DNA of 64,000 nt, taken from SXTU01 sp964496695 (GTDB lineage Bacteria; Verrucomicrobiota; Verrucomicrobiia; Limisphaerales; SXTU01). The DNA lies in the NCBI GenBank assembly GCA_964496695.1, contig CAZCBE010000021.1, positions 8,856-72,855 on the forward strand, given 5' to 3'. Below, in pieces: positions 44,758-53,318 of the stretch. The position numbers were made by a program, and so were the translations under genes. Every line of letters starts with the position of its first letter. The stretch's first letter is position 1. The notes beneath the pieces were generated by a model, which made no database searches, was not told the DNA's origin, and saw only the letters and a list, made by a program, of their open reading frames with translations.

Positions 44758-46428
44758 TTACTCCAATGAGGTGCCACCGGTCGCGGGTGCCGGCACTTTC
44801 TTGACCGTCACCGATCCGACGTGCTGCCGCCGCAGCTTCCACGTCGCGTTGATGATCTGCTTCTGCAATTCGGCGAGCTTGCCCATCTGCTGGTTGCGGC
44901 TGCCCTTTTCACCGGGCTTCTTTTCCTCCTCGCCTTCACCACTCTCGCCTTGCCGGAAAATCTCCTCAAAGGGGCGGACCTCGGCGAAATACATGTCCGT
45001 GGCCGTGCGGCGCAGCTCGCCGTCCGGGCCGATGTCGTCCGCCCACGCGAACCACGCCAGGAGCTGGTCCGGAGCCGCGCCGAGTTCCTCCAGCCGCAGC
45101 AGGTGCCTGACCACCCGCTTGTCCTTCGGGGGCGCGCCTTCGCCAAGCTGGAGCAGGGTCGGCTCCGCGCCGCCGAGTGAATAGGCGATGCCATACGCGC
45201 GCAGGCCGAAGTCATCCCAGACCTCCGCCTCGAAGTTGATTTCCTGCAAGGCCGACACGCGTTGATCGCCCCGGGGGGAGAGCAGCTTCAGCTCCGGCGT
45301 GCGATTGCGCAGCGCGTCGAAGACGAACTGCGCCGAGAGCTTGTTGGAACGGCCGTCGTCATCCACGAGTTCGAGCTGGTAGCTCTGGCTGTTGGCCAGC
45401 ACGAACGCCGGCAGGGTGGCAAAGGGCTTCGTCGCGTCGGTGGTGAGCGGGACGATCTCGCCGTCCTTCTTCGGCACGAGGCGGGCGGACTTCACCGGCT
45501 TGTTAAGCTGAAGCGTGTAGTTGAGCGTGGAGCCTTCCACCGCGCTGACGCGGCGCGTGTCCTCGATGGTCTTCTCCGGCAACTGCGTGTAGGCCGGGAA
45601 CTGGATCTTCACGTCCGCGCGTTCGAGTTTCGGATGCTCAAAGACCTTCACGGCAAACTCCTTGGTGCGCTGGCCGGCGAACTCGATGCGGTAGGTGAAG
45701 TCCTCGTTCACCTCCGGCACGGTGCCGCCGAAGACGGGGTCATCCAGCGACTTGGTGAGCGCGATGGAACGGGTGACGTTGGTGCCCGACCCGAGGACGA
45801 GTGTCGCGCCCGCCGGGAGCCGGCCCTCGAACTTCGCCAGCACCACGAGGCTGTTGCCACGCTCAATCTGCGTGTCGCCGGGCACGACCGAGATGCTGTC
45901 CGCAGCGGCCTTGGCGGCGGCGATCTTCTGCTCGGCGGTGGTCGTGTTCGCCCGCAGGCCCATGAGGGCGGCGACGAAGAACGCGAAGGCGGCGAGATGC
46001 GCGACGTGGGCCAGCGCGAGCTTGCGCGCCGGAAAGGCATCGGTCCAACCCAGGCTCTGCCCATGCACCACGGCCTCGGCGATGACGCGCTGCTGGAGAA
46101 AGCTGAACTTGCCGTCGGCATCCGGCTGCTGCTCCAAGGCGGCGAGCAGGGCGGTCTTCAGCTCAGGATGCTGCTGCTCGATTTGCAGCGCCAGCCAGTG
46201 CGCGTCGGCCTTGGCCGACAGGCAGGCGAAGGCCATCCAAAGCGCGGTGGCAAACGCGATCAGACCGATCAGCGGCACGCCAATGCGGTAATCCACGCCA
46301 AAAGCCCCGAGCGCGACCGCAAGAAGTCCTGCGAGCCCCCAACAGATGGCCAGCCCGCGCCAAAGCTGCAGCCGCCGGTAGCGACGCGCGACCGGCTCCA
46401 GTTGCTCGTTGATGAGGGGCGCAATCAT
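44758..46428 (-). CDS. DUF4175-like membrane protein
   Basis: A 556-residue protein of the MoxR/VWA cluster. A start at 46428 (MIAPLINEQL) is preferred over ATG 46500 because the intervening residues are repeat-derived. Two helices (about residues 26-65) are followed by a short cytoplasmic loop, a third helix (HVAHLAAFAFFVAALMGL), and a long periplasmic region of beta-sandwich repeats (PETTIEDTRRVSAVEGSTLN-type segments), ending in a helical, charged tail. The plan is that of DUF4175/DUF4159 partner proteins in this cluster type. It is 12 bases upstream of the coiled-coil gene, so the two are co-translated. Confidence 0.75.
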   Translation of the reverse strand: MIAPLINEQLEPVARRYRRLQLWRGLAICWGLAGLLAVALGAFGVDYRIGVPLIGLIAFATALWMAFACLSAKADAHWLALQIEQQHPELKTALLAALEQQPDADGKFSFLQQRVIAEAVVHGQSLGWTDAFPARKLALAHVAHLAAFAFFVAALMGLRANTTTAEQKIAAAKAAADSISVVPGDTQIERGNSLVVLAKFEGRLPAGATLVLGSGTNVTRSIALTKSLDDPVFGGTVPEVNEDFTYRIEFAGQRTKEFAVKVFEHPKLERADVKIQFPAYTQLPEKTIEDTRRVSAVEGSTLNYTLQLNKPVKSARLVPKKDGEIVPLTTDATKPFATLPAFVLANSQSYQLELVDDDGRSNKLSAQFVFDALRNRTPELKLLSPRGDQRVSALQEINFEAEVWDDFGLRAYGIAYSLGGAEPTLLQLGEGAPPKDKRVVRHLLRLEELGAAPDQLLAWFAWADDIGPDGELRRTATDMYFAEVRPFEEIFRQGESGEGEEEKKPGEKGSRNQQMGKLAELQKQIINATWKLRRQHVGSVTVKKVPAPATGGTSLE

Positions 46429-46492
46429 CGCATCAAGACAGACGCCCGAGCCGGGCGGATGTTTCGGTCTGATTTGGGCTTCCCACCTTCTC

Positions 46493-46635
46493 ATTAGCAC
46501 CGGGCTTTAGCCCGGTGTAGAGGCGGCAACGAGCGAAAGCCGTTTCAACGGCTTCGCGGACACATGCGACAAAACCGTTGAAACGGTTTTGTCTGCGATT
46601 GCACAGTGACACCCGGCTGAAGCCGGGTGCTAATG
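46493..46635. repeat. Composite palindromic element with CATTAGCACC termini
   Basis: Four stem-loops stand in a row: ATTAGCACCGGGCT/AGCCCGGTG (46493-46517), AGCCGTT/AACGGCT (46538-46553), a perfect 12-bp stem GACAAAACCGTT/AACGGTTTTGTC (46568-46593), and CACCCGGC/GCCGGGTG (46610-46629). The outer ends (CATTAGCACC and GGTGCTAATG) are reverse complements. A single stem of the same family is at 51039-51068 and a decayed copy at 3480-3545. It lies just upstream of the DUF4175-like gene. Confidence 0.8.
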
Positions 46636-46710
46636 GGAGGGTGCAGCCGGTCATTCTGTAATTCCGAGAACCCACGAGCCGCTCAAGCTCGCGATTTCTG
46701 CCCTTGAACT

Positions 46711-46817
46711 GGAGCGCGGCCCTCCGGGCCGCAGCGGCGACTTGCGCCACGGGACCAACAGAACTCCGAAGCCGTTCAGTGCCGAAGTTGCCGCTGCGGG
46801 CGGGACGCCCGCGCTCC
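46711..46817. repeat. Inverted-repeat element with GGAGCGCGGC termini (copy 2)
   Basis: The left arm 46711-46743 and right arm 46785-46817 are reverse complements at about 27 of 33 positions, starting GGAGCGCGGCCCTCC and ending CCCGCGCTCC. Same family as 8990-9087 and 57655-57787. Together with the element at 46493 it fills the gap of about 495 bases between two genes of the MoxR cluster. Confidence 0.75.
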
Positions 46818-46923
46818 GGTTCATGGGCAGGGCAGGGGTGAGGGAGAGAGCGTTGTGGTTCCGTTGGCGTCGGACTCGTCCAACACATGCGGGATTCTCC
46901 CATCACTGGTGTTGAAACGTCGT

Positions 46924-49029
46924 TCATGTTGCCGTCGCCGGTTGCTCCGGCGGCTTCGCCAGCCACCCGGCCAGCAGGGTTTCCATCGTCACGAACAGCA
47001 GTGCGCCGGCGATCAGCCAGCGCCAGAGCTTCTGGCGGCCTTCCAGTTCGGCGTTCGCGAGCTGGCGTTTGGCTTCGGCGATTTGCACGGGTGTTTTGCC
47101 ATCGGCGCGCGTCACGGGCAGGCCGAGATGTTCCAGTTCTTCGACGGGAAGCGGGGCGGTCTTGCTCTCCTGCGGATCGAGATTCACGGCGAAGCGCTGG
47201 GTGATCGCACCGCTCACAGCCGTGTAAATTCCTGGCTGATCGGTGACGATGACAGCGGCGGTCCCGGCCCCGAGTGTAAGGCTCGTGCCGTCGGGCCGGG
47301 TCACGCGCACGGCGGCATTCGTGGCCGCGAGCGGGACGGAATCGCCGACGGTGTGCTGCGTTACCTGTGGGCGGAGGCCGCCGGCCTGCTCCAGCAGCGA
47401 GAAGAGCAGGGGCAGGAACTTGGACGAGAGCGCGAGCTGGCTGTCGGAGGGCTGCCAGCCAGACGCGAGCACATAGAGCGTGCCCTTGCCCACCGGGATT
47501 TGCAGCAGCGCGGGATCGCCAGTATCAAACTTTGCGACCACCCGGGCACCGGAGAACTGCGCCGAATCAAGCCGGCGATACTTCCAGAAATGAATCTTGG
47601 TGAAGTCACTGAAGCGCGGGTCCGCGAACGGCGCGAAGAGCGGGTGCTGAAAATCAATCTCGGCCAGCATCGCGTAGGAAGCCACTTTGGCCTCCTCGGC
47701 GGTGACCGAGTCCTTGCCGAGCAAACCGGACAGCGTGCGCCCCACATTCCGATGCTTGAGTGAGAGCAGGACCGTCTTGCCTTCCGTGAGGAGGCGACGC
47801 GCGGTGGCGGTGCGCTCCTCGGAGAGCGTGTCCGTGATGATCAGGAGCGGAGCCTCCGCGTCCGTCGGGAGGATGGGTGCCGCCGTCGGGCGTGCGAGGA
47901 TTTGGACGATCTGGCGGCGCGTGGGCGGGAAGGCGCGCTGGAGGAAGTAAAGCGGCTCAGCGGTGTCCGTGGCCGCTTCACCACCCAGATACAGCACGTT
48001 GACGCGCGCGGCCTCCGGCGGAATGAGCGCGAGCGAGTTGTCGAAGGTCTCTTCATCCCCGCGCAGCAGGACGCGCTCGGCGATGGCCCCCATCGGCGGC
48101 GCATTCAGGGCAACGACGCGCGTCTGCCCCGGCGGCACATAGACATCCTGCGGCTTGCCGACGAAGTCCTTGCCGTCCGACCAGCCGACCTGGAACTGCT
48201 CGTGTTTCGCGTCGGAGGAATTGACCACCCGCACGCGGGCGAGGGCTTCGCCGGGCTTCTTCTCGCCTTCATCGTTGTCGGCGAGGAACTGGAGGCCGGC
48301 GTTGGTAGGCTTTTTCGCCTTGAGCGGCTCGACAATCAGTTCGGTGCTCTTGGGCCATTCATAAGCCTGCAAGGCATCGAGCCGGCTGCCTTCCTGCAGG
48401 TCGCTGATGAGCACGACCTGGCGGGGACCGCGCGCGGGCGGCTGGCCCTTGTCGGCACGGGCGTCTTCCAGAGCCGTCGCGGCGGCAACAAGTGCTTGCC
48501 CAAGCTGGGTTCCGCCCCAGCCGGGCGGAGACTTGGCCAGCGCCTCAATCGCGAGGGCGGCGCGCTGGCCGGCGGCGGCGGCGGTCCACTGCTCGAAGGT
48601 CACCAGCCGGCGCACCTCGTGGTCGAAGACGAAGACGGCGAGGGTGTCTTCCGGGGCGGCGGCGCGGCAGAGGGCACCGGCCTTCGTGCGCGCGTCAGCC
48701 CAGAGGCCCTCGCGCCTCATGCTGGCGCTGGCGTCCACCAGCACGACGATGCGCTTGCCGGGTCCGGTGGGCAGATCGGTGGTGGCCGCCTTGGGGAGGA
48801 AGGGGCGGGCGAACGCGAAGGCGAGCAGGCAGACCACCAAGCTGCGGAGCAGGAGCAGCAGAATGTGCTCCAGGCGGCTGCGCTTCGTGACGCGCGGCGG
48901 CACCGGCAGCAGGAACATCAGCGAGCTGAACTCCGTCTGCTCCTTCGAGGTCTGCCGGATGAGGTGGAAAATGATCGGCAGCGCGACCGCAAGCGCGCCG
49001 AGGAGGAAGAGGGGGGTGAGGAAGCTCAT
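46924..49029 (-). CDS. BatA-type VWA membrane protein
   Basis: A 701-residue inner-membrane protein. Start 49029 (MSFLTPLFLLGALAVALPII) gives the normal first helix; 18 codons before are open but derive from the AATGACC repeat. After the BatA N-terminal motif (FHLIRQTSKEQTEFSSLMFL) and a second helix, a VWA domain with an intact metal site DASAS (RIVVLVDASASMRREGLW) spans about residues 90-260. It is followed by CARDB-like and beta-sandwich domains and a final helix (LWRWLIAGALLFVTMETLLA) near the C-terminus. BatA proteins work with MoxR and DUF58 partners in envelope assembly or stress. Domain order and context agree with that. Confidence 0.9.
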   Translation of the reverse strand: MSFLTPLFLLGALAVALPIIFHLIRQTSKEQTEFSSLMFLLPVPPRVTKRSRLEHILLLLLRSLVVCLLAFAFARPFLPKAATTDLPTGPGKRIVVLVDASASMRREGLWADARTKAGALCRAAAPEDTLAVFVFDHEVRRLVTFEQWTAAAAGQRAALAIEALAKSPPGWGGTQLGQALVAAATALEDARADKGQPPARGPRQVVLISDLQEGSRLDALQAYEWPKSTELIVEPLKAKKPTNAGLQFLADNDEGEKKPGEALARVRVVNSSDAKHEQFQVGWSDGKDFVGKPQDVYVPPGQTRVVALNAPPMGAIAERVLLRGDEETFDNSLALIPPEAARVNVLYLGGEAATDTAEPLYFLQRAFPPTRRQIVQILARPTAAPILPTDAEAPLLIITDTLSEERTATARRLLTEGKTVLLSLKHRNVGRTLSGLLGKDSVTAEEAKVASYAMLAEIDFQHPLFAPFADPRFSDFTKIHFWKYRRLDSAQFSGARVVAKFDTGDPALLQIPVGKGTLYVLASGWQPSDSQLALSSKFLPLLFSLLEQAGGLRPQVTQHTVGDSVPLAATNAAVRVTRPDGTSLTLGAGTAAVIVTDQPGIYTAVSGAITQRFAVNLDPQESKTAPLPVEELEHLGLPVTRADGKTPVQIAEAKRQLANAELEGRQKLWRWLIAGALLFVTMETLLAGWLAKPPEQPATAT

Positions 49030-49042
49030 GCGCGGCGGAAGG

Positions 49043-49317
49043 AATGACCAATGAGCAATGGCCAATTCCCAATGAATGACCAATGACCAATGACCAGGTG
49101 CAACACGTTCGGACGCGCGGTTGCGGGCTGATGCGCGGCACTAAGGCCACAGAGACACTCCAGGTTACAAGTGCCAGCGATTGCATCATCTCGTCTGGAG
49201 CCGGCTGCGGCTGAAATGCCGTGCTCCGCACCGCTGACGGAATGGCGACACGCCTCCGGCCATTGGGCATTCGTCATTGAGCATTCGGTGGTCATTGAAA
49301 ATTGGACATTGGACATT
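49043..49317. repeat. AATGACC-unit inverted repeat between DUF58 and BatA genes
   Basis: The left arm (49043-49095) is a string of AATGACC/CAATGAG-like heptamers; the right arm (49258-49317) is their rough reverse complement (CATTGGGCATTCGTCATTGA and on). The loop of about 160 bases has its own structure but no gene. It fills almost the whole gap between the two genes. Confidence 0.75.
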
Positions 49318-50250
49318 CTAGGCAGCGTGGCGTTTGACGAGCTTGCCGCGGTTCATGCGTTCACGCAGAAAATCGAACAGCGCGAGTTCCAACGGCTGGT
49401 CGGTGGTGAGGCGGCGGAGGACGATGCCGAGCTTGGCACAGGTGACCTCGACGGCCTGGCAGTGGGCATCGAACTGGCGACGGTATTCGGCACGCACGGC
49501 GTCGGGATCAATGTAAAGCTGGCGGCCGGATTCAAGGTCGCGGAAGAGCGCGGCCTTCGCGAAGTCGAAGCTGAGTTCTGCCGGGTCGAGCACTTGGAAC
49601 ACCACGACCTCGTGGCCGCTGGCCGTGAGCGTGGCGAGGTTCTTTTCCAGCGTCTCAATCGGCGCGAGCAGGTCGGTGAGCAACACCATGAGCCCGCGCT
49701 TGCGGACGATCTCGACGATGCGCTTGAGCGGGGCGACGAGGTCGGTGGTCGCACCGCCGGGCGGCTTCTCCAGCGCGAGCATCAGGTGGCGCAAATGGCC
49801 GGGGCGGTGGCGCGCGGGGAGGTATTCGCGGATCTGGTCGTCGAAGGTCAGCAGGCCGATGGCGTCGCCTTGCTGGTGGAGGAAGAAGGCCAGGGTGGCG
49901 GCCAGGGTGTTCGCGTAGGCGGCCTTGGTGATACCGCGCGAGCCAAAGGTCATTGAGCGGCTGTTGTCCGCGAGGACGTGGCACCGGAGGTTCGTCTCGT
50001 CCTCGAACTTCTTGATGAAGTAGCGGTCGCTGCGGGCGAAGAGCTTCCAGTCGAGATAGCGCGGGTCGTCACCGGGCGTGTATTGCCGATACTCGGTGAA
50101 CTCGACGGAGAAGCCGTGATACGGACTGCGATGGATGCCGCTCCAGAAGCCCTCGACCACGACACGCGCCCGCATCTCCAGGCTGCGGATGGCCATGAGC
50201 GCCTGGGGGTCAATCAACTCGCCGCTGGTGGTGGGCATGCTGGCGGTCAT
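49318..50250 (-). CDS. DUF58 domain-containing protein
   Basis: A 310-residue protein with the DUF58 signature VEFTEYRQYTPGDDPRYLDW (about residues 50-70), then RYFIKKFEDETNLRCHVLAD. NSRSMTFGS forms a VWA-like MIDAS remnant (DNSRSM). Unlike many DUF58 proteins it has no N-terminal membrane pair, so it is probably cytoplasmic. The last 25 residues end VKRHAA. Its start overlaps the stop of the gene at 50247 by ATGA. DUF58 proteins pair functionally with MoxR ATPases, consistent with the order here. Confidence 0.92.
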   Translation of the reverse strand: MTASMPTTSGELIDPQALMAIRSLEMRARVVVEGFWSGIHRSPYHGFSVEFTEYRQYTPGDDPRYLDWKLFARSDRYFIKKFEDETNLRCHVLADNSRSMTFGSRGITKAAYANTLAATLAFFLHQQGDAIGLLTFDDQIREYLPARHRPGHLRHLMLALEKPPGGATTDLVAPLKRIVEIVRKRGLMVLLTDLLAPIETLEKNLATLTASGHEVVVFQVLDPAELSFDFAKAALFRDLESGRQLYIDPDAVRAEYRRQFDAHCQAVEVTCAKLGIVLRRLTTDQPLELALFDFLRERMNRGKLVKRHAA

Positions 50251-50954
50251 GCGGGTTTCAGGCAGAGGACAAAGTCGGGGAATTCGGACCGAATGGCATT
50301 TTCCCGTTCGAACTCACCCGGCGCAGGCGCGGGAAAGAACCGCGGCACAACCGTCACCATAAGGATGCAGCCGATCCACCAGGCCAGCGCCGTCCTGCCG
50401 GAGAAGATGTCTTCGACTGCCCAGGCGGCCGTAACAAATATGGCCAGGAGGATGCAGATCCCGGTGGCGACGAAGTATCCGGTGCCCAGCAGTCCGATTC
50501 GATTGCGGCGGCGCAGAGCGCCTTCATCCAAGCCTTCCGTGAGCTTGGCCGCGACTTGGTCCTCAGGCCACTCCAGCGCCCACGCGTTCACGTCGTAGGT
50601 GCCCGCCGGGATGCTGACCGTCTCGCTCGGATTGGGGCGGATGGGGACGCTGGTGAGGTCTTCCGCCCCACTCACCCGCAGGGTGCCGGTCGGCAACTGG
50701 AGCTTCGTCGGTTCGCCAATCGGTTTGGCATGCGGCGTGAAAGTTTCCGGCAAGCCCTCATCCACCAGCACCTGGACGAGGTAGGTGCCATCCCCGCCGG
50801 TCGAGTGCAGCCACAACCGGTTTTTGGCCTGGAGGGCCTCCAGTTTTTCCCATTCGATTGTGGCGGGTGACGGTGGCAATTCGACCGCCACCGCCGCTGG
50901 GTCAAACGCACACCACGCGGCGATGTCGCTTCCGGTTTCGATGGTGTGGCGCAT
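50247..50954 (-). CDS. Uncharacterised membrane protein between MoxR and DUF58
   Basis: A 235-residue protein not recognised. The N-terminal 150 residues look like a soluble beta-rich domain (MRHTIETGSDIAAWCAFDPA onward, with LWLHSTGGDGTYLVQVLVDE and VSIPAGTYDVNAWAL). Two helices follow at about residues 160-182 (GLLGTGYFVATGICILLAIF) and 190-210. It ends VLCLKPA. It overlaps the DUF58 gene by four bases (ATGA), so it is co-translated with it, but it is not a usual member of the MoxR cluster. It could be a later addition; the N-terminal part resembles immunity-type proteins in character but no motif proves this. Confidence 0.65.
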   Translation of the reverse strand: MRHTIETGSDIAAWCAFDPAAVAVELPPSPATIEWEKLEALQAKNRLWLHSTGGDGTYLVQVLVDEGLPETFTPHAKPIGEPTKLQLPTGTLRVSGAEDLTSVPIRPNPSETVSIPAGTYDVNAWALEWPEDQVAAKLTEGLDEGALRRRNRIGLLGTGYFVATGICILLAIFVTAAWAVEDIFSGRTALAWWIGCILMVTVVPRFFPAPAPGEFERENAIRSEFPDFVLCLKPA

Positions 50955-51038
50955 CCGGTGTTTCCCTCAAATCAGCTTCCACTCGCGCAGGATGCCACCG
51001 TGCTGCCAGGCCGAAAGGCGAACTCGATGCACACTCCC

Positions 51039-51068
51039 ATTAGCACCCGGCTGAAGCCGGGTGCTAAT
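51039..51068. repeat. Perfect palindrome of the CATTAGCACC family
   Basis: ATTAGCACCCGGC and GCCGGGTGCTAAT form a 13-bp perfect stem around a TGAA loop. It corresponds to the last stem of the composite element at 46493-46635. It lies between the MoxR gene and the gene at 50247, where it might attenuate or protect the transcript. Confidence 0.8.
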
Positions 51069-51113
51069 GAGAAGTTGTGAACGGGCGTTCATGCATTTGT
51101 GTGCTTCACGAGC

Positions 51114-52193
<1,080 letters not shown>

Positions 52194-52212
52194 TGTTGTC
52201 CTTAATTGTTTT

Positions 52213-52241
52213 GCCCGCGAATGACGCGAATGAACGCGAAT
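52213..52241. repeat. Single arm of the ACGCGAAT-unit repeat
   Basis: CCCGCGAATGACGCGAATGA and ACGCGAAT follow each other in tandem, ending at the last base of the DUF4159 stop codon (complement of 52241-52243). The same family is at 22021-22114 as a complete hairpin. Here only one arm is seen. Confidence 0.65.
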
Positions 52242-53152
52242 CAGTGCGTCATGGCGTAGAAGATCACGTTGATGCCCAGGGGGAAGGCGCGCTTCTCAGA
52301 GAATTCCTGGAAGAAATACTGGTTCTCGCCTTCGCGCTCCCAGCCGTCACCGTTGTCGGTGTTGTGGGCGATAAAGACCATCATGCGGCCCTTGTCGTCG
52401 AAGACGCCCTTGAAGTGCGCGTCGCGGCACTCCTCCCCGTCGTGACGCTCCCAGGTGATGCCGGTGGTCTGGCTGTATTCGCCGGTGCGGGCGTTGGGCA
52501 CCTGCATGTCCTGCTTGGTGCGCTTGATGGGAAAGACCGAGTGAAAGATCGGATGATCCATTTCCAGTTCGATGGCCTCGCGCTCCGGGAACACCCGCTT
52601 CAACTGTTTGTAAAAGGACTCGTATTGAGCCTCGCCCCAGAAGTCATCCACCATGAGAAAGCCGCCGTTGAGCAGATACTTTCTCAGGATCGGCACTTCT
52701 TCGTCCCGCAGTTCCAGGCTGCCCACCTCGACCATGTAGATCCACGGATAGTTGAAGAGGTCCGGGTTGGTCAGCCGCATCACCCGGCCGTTCGGGTCCA
52801 CCTTGAGCGACGTCATCTGCTGCACCCGATAGGAGAGGTTCAGGTCGCTGTCGGGAAAATCAGTGATCCAGCTCCCGCCGCTGGAGAAAGGCGAACGGTC
52901 CCGGATGATGCGGACGAAAGTGAACACGTCCTTCTCGAAGCCCGGGGCGTTGGTCCAGTTCGGCGTGCCGGTGCTGTGCGACGCCACTTCGCGCGCAGTC
53001 CGCACCGTGCGTTCGTCCACGGGCACGCCGCCCTCGGTGTAGTAGGTGCCGCCACCACCGCGCCCCCGGCTGCCGCGGAACTGCGCGAGCGTGACGGCGG
53101 CGAGGGTGAGGCAGCCGAGCAGGGTGGCAATGCGGATGAGGCGGGAGTTCAT
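52241..53152 (-). CDS. DUF4159 family protein
   Basis: A 303-residue exported protein. Start 53152 (MNSRLIRIATLLGCLTLAAV) gives a signal peptide. A glycine/arginine-rich linker (SRGRGGGG) follows, then the DUF4159 domain with SDLNLSYRVQQMTSLKVDP, PWIYMVEVGSLELRDEEVPI, LLNGGFLMVDDFWGEAQYES and a last NQYFFQEFSEKRAFPLGINV block. The fold is GATase-like. Such proteins accompany MoxR/BatA genes in many bacteria; their function is not established. The gene lies 48 bases ahead of the MoxR gene and probably starts the transcript together with the metallopeptidase gene upstream. Confidence 0.9.
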   Translation of the reverse strand: MNSRLIRIATLLGCLTLAAVTLAQFRGSRGRGGGGTYYTEGGVPVDERTVRTAREVASHSTGTPNWTNAPGFEKDVFTFVRIIRDRSPFSSGGSWITDFPDSDLNLSYRVQQMTSLKVDPNGRVMRLTNPDLFNYPWIYMVEVGSLELRDEEVPILRKYLLNGGFLMVDDFWGEAQYESFYKQLKRVFPEREAIELEMDHPIFHSVFPIKRTKQDMQVPNARTGEYSQTTGITWERHDGEECRDAHFKGVFDDKGRMMVFIAHNTDNGDGWEREGENQYFFQEFSEKRAFPLGINVIFYAMTH

Positions 53153-53232
53153 GGGGAAAACGGTCCCTGAGAGGGACAAGGCCCTGTTGAGAGCTTGCCA
53201 GTGGAGCAGAAGTTCGTCGCAGGCTGTCGTTG

Positions 53233-53276
53233 CCCCCTCACCCCGGCCCTCTCCCCTGGTGGGGGAGAGGGAGGGG
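53233..53276. repeat. CCCCTCACCCCGGCCCTCTC palindrome (copy 1)
   Basis: CCCTCTCCCC and GGGGGAGAGGG oppose each other around TGGT, preceded by the phrase CCCCCTCACCCCGGC. The same sequence begins at 63965 at the right window edge, inside a gene. It lies in the gap between the DUF4159 and metallopeptidase genes. Confidence 0.7.
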
Positions 53277-53318
53277 ATGCGCCCCGTGCTGAGGCGAGGG
53301 TGATTTGAAATTCGTTGC

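Noticed and set aside
43093..44769. 558-residue leucine/arginine-rich plus-strand frame
   Set aside because: Antisense to the coiled-coil gene; CAG/GAG-rich coding repeats read as leucine on the other strand. Not a membrane protein.
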